A DNA stretch of 28,401 nucleotides, taken from the NCBI GenBank assembly GCA_044870295.1, contig JBIOYQ010000072.1, forward strand, positions 1-28,401, written 5' to 3'. How positions within the stretch are numbered: the stretch's first letter is position 1; each line of letters starts with the position of its first letter. A program made the translations under genes and the position numbers. Positions 23,549-28,401 of this stretch are shown piece after piece. The notes under the pieces were generated by a model. The model saw nothing but the letters and a program-made list of their open reading frames with translations. It was not told where the DNA came from and did no database searches. This DNA comes from AC-52 sp044870295. GTDB lineage: Bacteria > Actinomycetota > UBA4738.

Positions 23549-24043
23549 ATGGCGATCTACGTCGCGGTGTGCGGTCCGGACCCGGCCTCGGCCGAAGCAG
23601 CCGCCCAGGCCGAAGAGGTCGGCCTGCTGTTGGCGCGGGCCGGCGCCGTGGTGGTGTGCGGCGGGTACGGGGGCGTCATGGAGGCGGCGTCGAAGGGCGC
23701 CTCGGAAGAGGGCGGGATCGTCGTCGGGATCCTCTCGGGTGCCTCCCGGGCGGAGGGAAATCACTACCTGACCGTGTCGATCCCGACGGGCATTGGCCAG
23801 ATGCGCAACGCGCTCGTGGTGCGCGCCGCGGATTCACTGATCGCCATCGCCGGCGAATACGGGACGCTGTCCGAGATCGCCATCGCCCTCAAGACGGGCG
23901 TTCCGGTGGTCGGGCTGGGAACCTGGCAGCTGGCCAAGGCAGGACGGGCGGTCGCCGCGTTCCCGGAGGCATCGTCCCCGGAAGACGCTGTGCAACAGGC
24001 GCTTCGGCTTGCTACGGGTACACGCGGCGGCGGGTTGGAGTGA
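23549..24043 (+). CDS. LOG/DprA-like Rossmann-fold protein (TIGR00725 type)
   Basis: This is a 164-residue nucleotide-binding fold. It has CGGYGGVMEAASKGA near 39-53 and EYGTLSEIAIALKTGVPV near 107-124, the paired motifs of the TIGR00725/lysine-decarboxylase-like group. True LOG phosphoribohydrolases show PGGxGTxxE, here AGEYGTLSE, so cytokinin-type activity is doubtful. The role is unknown. ATG at 23549 is supported by TAGCCT 7 bases upstream. The 3' end overlaps the PPOX gene by 32 bases. Confidence 0.85.
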   Translation: MAIYVAVCGPDPASAEAAAQAEEVGLLLARAGAVVVCGGYGGVMEAASKGASEEGGIVVGILSGASRAEGNHYLTVSIPTGIGQMRNALVVRAADSLIAIAGEYGTLSEIAIALKTGVPVVGLGTWQLAKAGRAVAAFPEASSPEDAVQQALRLATGTRGGGLE

Positions 24044-24422
24044 CGCGGATCGCCGTCGAGTACTCCCTTCCGAACGGTTCCGGCTCCGCGCCCATGTCCC
24101 TGATGAGCTGCTCGTACTTGCCAACGTAGGGCGGGACGTCGTTGGGCGGAGGCGCACCGTCGTCGATCCGAGCGTCGCCTTCGATCGACACGATGCCCCC
24201 ACCCGTCCCGTCGCCGTCCAGGTTCAGCGAGACCCGTGGATTGCGCCGGATGTTCGGTACCTTCTGCGACCGAGGCATGCTGTAGATCAGGAACGACTCG
24301 CCGTCCCAGACGAACCAGACGGGCGAGGTCTGCGGCTGTCCGTCCTCTCGCACCGTGGTCAGCCAGATCACGGGCTCCCGGCCCAGTCGCTCCTCCACGT
24401 AGCTGGTGTCGTCGCCGGCCAT
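24012..24422 (-). CDS. PPOX-class, probably F420-dependent, oxidoreductase (Rv3369-like)
   Basis: This 136-residue split-barrel flavin/deazaflavin-binding protein has WLTTVREDGQPQTSPVWFVW, FLIYSMPRSQKVPNIRRNPR and VSLNLDGDGTGGGIVSIEG. These match the TIGR03667 group of actinobacterial F420-dependent reductases (Rv3369). It is a small soluble enzyme, probably reducing an unknown substrate with F420H2. F420 use is inferred from the family. TACGAT lies 9 bases before the ATG. It is divergent from the SnoaL-like gene across only 37 bases. Confidence 0.87.
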   Translation of the reverse strand: MAGDDTSYVEERLGREPVIWLTTVREDGQPQTSPVWFVWDGESFLIYSMPRSQKVPNIRRNPRVSLNLDGDGTGGGIVSIEGDARIDDGAPPPNDVPPYVGKYEQLIRDMGAEPEPFGREYSTAIRVTPTRRRVYP

Positions 24423-24431
24423 GGAGCGCTC

Positions 24432-24437
24432 ATCGTA
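24432..24437 (-). promoter_or_regulatory. -10 box of PPOX gene
   Basis: TACGAT on the reverse strand ends 9 bases before the ATG at 24422. Confidence 0.5.
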
Positions 24438-24446
24438 GCCGGTTGC

Positions 24447-24452
24447 TATCGT
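24447..24452 (+). promoter_or_regulatory. -10 box of leaderless SnoaL-like gene
   Basis: TATCGT ends 7 bases before the ATG at 24460 and lies 9 bases from the divergent PPOX box, so each promoter's upstream contacts fall within the other. Confidence 0.55.
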
Positions 24453-24459
24453 GGCGGCG

Positions 24460-24843
24460 ATGGAACTGGAAGAGGTTCAGGCGTGGGTCGACGGCTACGT
24501 CCGGGCGTGGGCATCGGGTGACCCGGGCGAGATCGGCGCGCTGTTCGCCGAGGACGCACGCTACTTCACCCATCCCTTTCGCCCGCCCTGGGAAGGGCGC
24601 GACGAGATCGTTCGCCAATGGGCCGGACATCCCGAGGACCCGGAGTCCTGGCAGGCGGACTACCTGGCGATCGCCGTCACCGGCACGACCGGCGTGGTCC
24701 GCGGAACGACCACCTACTTCAAGGACGACGGCTCGATCGAGAACCAGTACGCCAACATTTACGTGATCGAGTTCGACGACCAGGGCCGGGCGCGAGAGTT
24801 CACGGAGTTCTTCATGGCCTCCAATCCTCCACCGAGGGGCTAG
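24460..24843 (+). CDS. SnoaL/NTF2-like protein
   Basis: This is a 127-residue protein of the NTF2/SnoaL cone fold: VQAWVDGYVRAWASGDPGEI, FAEDARYFTHPFRPPWEGRDEI, YANIYVIEFDDQGRAREFTE. Such proteins are small isomerases, hydrolases or ligand-binding units; no specific activity can be assigned. ATG at 24460 is supported by TATCGT 7 bases upstream; a GTG at 24451 in the same frame would sit inside that box. Its stop shares a CTAG with the opposite-strand flippase stop. Confidence 0.83.
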   Translation: MELEEVQAWVDGYVRAWASGDPGEIGALFAEDARYFTHPFRPPWEGRDEIVRQWAGHPEDPESWQADYLAIAVTGTTGVVRGTTTYFKDDGSIENQYANIYVIEFDDQGRAREFTEFFMASNPPPRG

Positions 24844-26444
24844 GCAGGGGCCGGCCCGGACGGGCTCTCCCGCCCCAGGATCCTGGTGACCGCCCGCCGT
24901 TCCGCAGGCGCCAGGCCGAACGCCACCAGCATCGGAACGTACGCGATGGCTCCGGCGGCGCCGGTGGCGATCAGGTCCACCGGCCACGACGAACCGCGCA
25001 ACGCCAGATGGATCACCACCATGACGATGCCGGCCGTGGCGGCGGGGATGGCCAGCCGGACGTAGTTCCGGTCGAAGGGCTGGATGTGGACGAACCGCCA
25101 CACCAGCCAGAGCCGCGCCGTGTTGGACACCACCAGCGTGACGGCCTGGGCCGTCGCCGCCCCTTCCGCCCCGAAGCGCGAAGCCAGGGCGAAGGACAGA
25201 ACAAGGTCGATGAGGAAGGACCCCGCGTAGACGACCAGATCCCATCCCGTGCGGCCGACCATGATCAGGATGAAGCCGACGCTGCCGACGGCCACGTTGA
25301 CGGCCTGACCGATCAGCAGGATGCGCAGGGGGGTCGTGCCCGACTCGAAGGACGCCCCGAAGATCCTCAGGACCGGCCCCGGCACGACGAGCAGCAGGAG
25401 CAAGACCGGGAGCGTGCCCATCACCACCCACCGCGTCAAAGCCTTGTAGAGGCCGTCCAGGCGGTCGCGCTCGCCTCGGTTGTGGAGGTCTGCCACGAAC
25501 GGGCTGAACATGTAGTTGACGGCCGTCAGGAACAGGATGAGCGCCTGGGCCACGCGCACGGCCGCCGCATACACGCCCAGCTCGGGCCCTGAGGCATACC
25601 GGCTGTACACGAAGTAGTCGGTCCAGAACAGCAGCTGCGAGAGCACGGCCGCCGGGGCCCGGGGGGTTCCGTACTTGACCAGTTCGCGAACTTCGCCCGG
25701 CTCGGCGGGAAGCGCCGGGAAGGGGGCGGTCTCCCGCTCCCATACGAACCAGGCCGCGACGGTGGCCAGGATCCATGAGGCGGCGTAGGAGAGCACGCTC
25801 ATCCCTACCGACTTCGAGATGACCCAGCCGGTCACCATCAACCCGATCCACGCGAGCGGCTGTCCGACCCAGAAGATCGAGAGGGTGTGGCGCATGATCT
25901 TCAGGCCTCGGGTCCCCCCGAGGTAGACCTGGCAGAGCGCGACGAAGGGCAGCGCCAGGGCGGCGGCTCGGAAGGCGTCGGTCCCCACCGCGCCCACGCC
26001 GAAGGCCCTGGCCAGGGCGTCCGCCCCGATGAACGCCAGCAGGCCGCCGACCAGGCTGACCACGGCGGCGATGGCCGCCGCCCGCGCCACGATGGCCCGA
26101 CCTCGCCCGGGTTCCTTCTCGCCCACCTCGATGGACACCCTTCGCACGGCGGCGTGGTCCATCCCGAACCGGGTGGCCGCTCCCGCGATGAACGCGAACT
26201 GCGTCGCCAGCGTCACCGTACCCAGCACCGTGGCGCCGTTGGTTCCGAACGCCCGCGAGATGAGCACGTTCGTGGCGAAGGTGGCAGCGACGAAGACGAC
26301 GAGACCGGCGATGTTCTGGCCCGTCCCCGACAGGATGGTCAGGTGGTCGCCGTACTGGTCGGCGGGAAGGGCCACGTGCACGGCCTGGCGGATGGCGTCC
26401 AGCCGGGACCGCCTCCCCTTTCGCATGTGTTCGCGATCTCCCAC
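24840..26444 (-). CDS. Polysaccharide (Wzx/MATE-like) flippase
   Basis: This 534-residue polytopic membrane protein is of the oligosaccharide flippase type, with a hydrophilic N-terminal stretch of about 40 residues and hydrophobic spans to about residue 520. QNIAGLVVFVAATFATNVLI, VYLGGTRGLKIM and FSPFVADLHNRGERDRLDGL fit the family. It is a second, diverged member beside the one at 10047. GTG at 26444 is preceded by AAGGA with a 6-base spacer, and TAGACT at 26478-26483 is a likely -10, so this mRNA has a leader of about 25 bases. No glycosyltransferase lies nearby. Confidence 0.85.
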   Translation of the reverse strand: MGDREHMRKGRRSRLDAIRQAVHVALPADQYGDHLTILSGTGQNIAGLVVFVAATFATNVLISRAFGTNGATVLGTVTLATQFAFIAGAATRFGMDHAAVRRVSIEVGEKEPGRGRAIVARAAAIAAVVSLVGGLLAFIGADALARAFGVGAVGTDAFRAAALALPFVALCQVYLGGTRGLKIMRHTLSIFWVGQPLAWIGLMVTGWVISKSVGMSVLSYAASWILATVAAWFVWERETAPFPALPAEPGEVRELVKYGTPRAPAAVLSQLLFWTDYFVYSRYASGPELGVYAAAVRVAQALILFLTAVNYMFSPFVADLHNRGERDRLDGLYKALTRWVVMGTLPVLLLLLVVPGPVLRIFGASFESGTTPLRILLIGQAVNVAVGSVGFILIMVGRTGWDLVVYAGSFLIDLVLSFALASRFGAEGAATAQAVTLVVSNTARLWLVWRFVHIQPFDRNYVRLAIPAATAGIVMVVIHLALRGSSWPVDLIATGAAGAIAYVPMLVAFGLAPAERRAVTRILGRESPSGPAPA

Positions 26445-26477
26445 GCCCCGTCCTTCCGCGACGGTCGGTTCGGCGCG

Positions 26478-26483
26478 AGTCTA
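26478..26483 (-). promoter_or_regulatory. -10 box of flippase gene at 26444
   Basis: TAGACT on the reverse strand lies 33 bases before the GTG, leaving a short leader that contains AAGGA. Confidence 0.45.
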
Positions 26484-26510
26484 GGGCAGCGTTCTCCCCT
26501 GAACGCGGTA

Positions 26511-26539
26511 TCGAACCAGCTTGCGGGCGGGAGTACCCT
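26511..26539 (+). promoter_or_regulatory. Promoter of MFS transporter gene
   Basis: TCGAAC (26511-26516) and TACCCT (26534-26539) with a 17-base spacer; a short leader with GGGGGA follows. Confidence 0.5.
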
Positions 26540-26562
26540 GTGGACGGACGGGGGGACGGTCG

Positions 26563-27834
26563 ATGGCGCACAGGATCAAGCGAGGCCACCGGCGCACCAT
26601 GCGCCGGAACATCAGGGAATTGCCGAAGCCCGCGTGGATCCTGATCGGCGGCAACTTCATCAACTGGTTCGCGTCCTTCGCCATCACGTTCCTGGTCCTC
26701 TACCTCACCCGTCGCGGGGTGTCGTTCGCCAAGGCCGGCGCGGCGGTGGCGGCGTTCGGGGCAGGGGGAATGGTTGCCGGCGTGCTCGGTGGGCAGCTGG
26801 CCGACCGGGTGGGGCGCCGCACCACCATGGCCGTGTCCATGTTCACCAGCGCGGCGGCCGTCCTCCTCCTCTATTACGTCCACGACTACGCGATCATCCT
26901 GGTCATGGCCCTCGTGGTCGGGTTGGCCACCGATACGTGGCGGCCGGCCAGCCGGGCCTTGATGGCGGACGTGGTTCCGGAGGGCCAGCGGGTCACGGCC
27001 TATGCGTTGGTCCGGTTCTTCGGCCACGTCGGATTCGCCGCCGGGGCCGCCCTGGCCGGCTTCCTGGCCCAGGACCACATCGTGTGGGTGTTCTGGTCGG
27101 ACGCGGCGACCTCCGTCCTCTTCGGTGTGCTGGCTTGGACCGCACTCCCCGAAGGACGCCGGTCGACGCGGGACGAGGATCTCGAGCGCGGCGGCTATCG
27201 CGCCGTGGTCACCGACCGCGCGTTCGTGCTGCTGTTCGTGTCGTCCGCGCTGGTGGCGTTCATCTACACACAGCAGAACACCACGCTCCCCCTGCACGTG
27301 GTGGGCCCCGCCGGCCTCACCGCGAGCGACTTCGGCCTCCTGCTCACGTTGAACGGTATCCTCGTGATCGCCCTGGAGCTGCCCATCTCGGCGCTCACCA
27401 TGCGGCGTCCGCCGAAGGAGATGATCTCGCTGGGGTTCCTGTTCTTCGGCATCGGATTCGGCCTCACGGCCGTGGCCCACTCCGAGCTGGCCCTGCTGGG
27501 GACGGTGGCCATCTGGACGCTCGGCGAGATGGTCTCGGCGCCGATCGCCTACGCGTACCTGGCCGACATCGCTCCCGACCACCTGCGAGGCCGCTATCAG
27601 GGCCTGTACGAGCTGTCGTGGGGCATCGGCGGCGTGGCCGGGCCCGCCCTTGGCGCGGTGGTGTTCGCCTCCTCGCCCAGCGGCCTGTGGGCACTGTGCG
27701 GGTTGATGGGGGCGCTCGCCGCCACGCTCATCCTGGCAACGCCCACCCGTCGAGCACCGATCACCGACCCGACCATCGTGCTGCCGAAGGTCGAGCCCAC
27801 CACGACCTCAGCGCCCCTCGAGCCCTCCCTCTGA
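26563..27834 (+). CDS. MFS transporter, drug-export (DHA1) type
   Basis: This is a 423-residue major facilitator protein with about 12 spans. The loop motif GGQLADRVGRRTTM (motif A) follows the second span, and ADIAPDHLRGRYQGLYELSW is the matching half in the second domain. It probably exports small molecules using the proton gradient. ATG at 26563 is chosen because GGGGGA lies 6 bases upstream and TACCCT (26534-26539) with a weak TCGAAC -35 precedes it; a TTG at 26521 would add 14 residues encoded over the promoter. A PadR-type regulator gene follows, which is a common pairing for exporters (inference). Confidence 0.9.
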   Translation: MAHRIKRGHRRTMRRNIRELPKPAWILIGGNFINWFASFAITFLVLYLTRRGVSFAKAGAAVAAFGAGGMVAGVLGGQLADRVGRRTTMAVSMFTSAAAVLLLYYVHDYAIILVMALVVGLATDTWRPASRALMADVVPEGQRVTAYALVRFFGHVGFAAGAALAGFLAQDHIVWVFWSDAATSVLFGVLAWTALPEGRRSTRDEDLERGGYRAVVTDRAFVLLFVSSALVAFIYTQQNTTLPLHVVGPAGLTASDFGLLLTLNGILVIALELPISALTMRRPPKEMISLGFLFFGIGFGLTAVAHSELALLGTVAIWTLGEMVSAPIAYAYLADIAPDHLRGRYQGLYELSWGIGGVAGPALGAVVFASSPSGLWALCGLMGALAATLILATPTRRAPITDPTIVLPKVEPTTTSAPLEPSL

Positions 27835-27862
27835 GCTCGTTCCGCCTCGCCACGCCGCCAGG

Positions 27863-27891
27863 TTGACGCGGCCGGCCCCGCCATATATCGT
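27863..27891 (+). promoter_or_regulatory. Promoter of padR-family gene
   Basis: TTGACG (27863-27868) and TATCGT (27886-27891) are separated by exactly 17 bases. The -10 lies within the left arm of the inverted repeat at 27883-27901. Confidence 0.7.
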
Positions 27892-27937
27892 GGCGATATA
27901 TCCGCACGATAGATTCACTCGATATATCGAACCGATA
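27881..27937. repeat. Periodic AT-rich operator of padR-family gene
   Basis: CGATA starts at 27894, 27907, 27920 and 27933, an exact 13-base period, with a one-mismatch copy (CCATA) at 27881. Superimposed are an inverted repeat ATATATCG-TGG-CGATATAT (27883-27901) and a perfect palindrome TCGATATATCGA (27919-27930). The array spans the -10, the transcript start and the early leader, and is conspicuously AT-rich in a GC-rich setting. Binding by the PadR protein itself is the likely use. Confidence 0.7.
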
Positions 27938-27952
27938 GGAGCGTAGAACGAC

Positions 27953-28401
27953 ATGTTGGAGCTCGCGATCCTGGGGCTGCTCAAGGAGCGGGCCATGCAC
28001 GGCTACCAGCTCAAGAAGCGCCTGGCGGACACGCTGGGGAGCTTCTGGGTGGTGTCGTACGGGTCCCTGTACCCCACGCTGAAGCGCCTCCTCAAGGAGG
28101 GCGCCGTCGAGATGGTCTTCCCCAAGGAGCAGGTCGGCCGGCGCAAGAACGTGTACCGGATCTCGGAGCAGGGCGAGGCGCTGTTCGCCGAGCTGCTGGA
28201 GCGGGCCGGCCAGGACGCCTCCGAAGACAGCGGCTTCCGGGTGAGGCTGGCCTTCTTCCAGTACCTCAAGCCGGAGACCCGCATCCGGCTCCTGGAGCGA
28301 CGCCGCGCCTTCCTGGAGGGCCGGTTCTCGCACCTCAAGGAATCCGTGCAGCGACTGAAGGAAGGAATCGACAGCTACACGCTGTCGTTGATGAATCACG
28401 A
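27953..28401 (+). CDS. PadR-family transcriptional regulator, 3' end cut by window
   Basis: The frame is open from ATG 27953 to the window end, 149 codons. The N-terminal winged helix is PadR type: LAILGLLKERAMHGYQLKKRL, SYGSLYPTLKRLLKEG and GRRKNVYRISEQGEALF. The C-terminal dimerisation helices (RIRLLERRRAFLEGRFSHL) are present but incomplete. PadR proteins usually repress a nearby transporter and themselves and are relieved by a small ligand. AGGAG lies 12 bases before the ATG. The upstream repeats overlap its promoter, so autorepression is likely. Confidence 0.92.
   Translation, partial: MLELAILGLLKERAMHGYQLKKRLADTLGSFWVVSYGSLYPTLKRLLKEGAVEMVFPKEQVGRRKNVYRISEQGEALFAELLERAGQDASEDSGFRVRLAFFQYLKPETRIRLLERRRAFLEGRFSHLKESVQRLKEGIDSYTLSLMNH

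Noticed and set aside
24430..27582. Reverse-strand open frame of 1050 codons
   Set aside because: It runs opposite or out of frame with the flippase, SnoaL-like and MFS genes, is full of Arg, His, Gly and Asp, and shows no fold or family motif; it is a high-GC shadow.
1..28401. CRISPR arrays, tRNA or rRNA genes, insertion sequences, prophage or defence genes
   Set aside because: No spaced direct repeats of CRISPR type, no cloverleaf or rRNA sequence, and no transposase, integrase or toxin motifs were seen.

Overview
The window is high-GC, densely packed bacterial DNA with 27 protein genes. No gap exceeds about 170 bases, and I see no tRNA, rRNA, CRISPR array or insertion sequence. It most likely comes from an actinomycete-related bacterium (Actinomycetota). 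The reasons are the mycobacterial-type trkA/trkB (ceoB/ceoC) pair with an APC permease and an OB-fold gene nearby, an Rv3369-type PPOX protein, an SftH/MrfA-type helicase, an LCP cell-wall ligase, GTG starts, and many promoters of the leaderless TANNNT type. No marker gene fixes a lower rank.

Region 1 (1-9623) is a potassium block. Three KimA-like APC transporters (one cut by the window edge) surround a short KdpD sensor kinase and a KdpE regulator, and a small membrane protein and two RCK proteins (TrkA, TrkB) follow. There is no kdpFABC and no TrkH/KtrB pore. The two complete transporters each carry a duplicated Usp-like cytoplasmic domain. The likely reading is KdpDE control of KimA-type K+ uptake, with the RCK proteins as possible gating partners.

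Region 2 (9651-16850) holds a cupin, a polysaccharide flippase, an OB-fold protein, a proton-pumping pyrophosphatase whose key residue predicts K+ independence, a CPA2 cation/proton antiporter, and a TerC-family metal exporter. The exporter lies behind a well-formed yybP-ykoY manganese riboswitch. Ion and proton homeostasis is the common theme of regions 1 and 2.

Region 3 (16851-24843) contains an RsbW/RsbV-like partner-switching pair, a secreted protein coupled to an LCP-family ligase, a CaCA-type exchanger, the repair helicase, and four small enzymes or folds (methyltransferase, LOG-like, PPOX, SnoaL-like). These four are arranged around very short divergent promoters.

Region 4 (24840-28401) has a second flippase, divergent from an MFS exporter, then a PadR-type regulator cut by the window end. 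The PadR promoter carries an AT-rich operator whose CGATA motif repeats every 13 bases.

The main regulatory pattern is the start signal: 12 of 27 visible starts have a TANNNT box 6-9 bases upstream and no room for a leader or ribosome binding site. Several neighbours overlap tail to tail by 32-38 bases.
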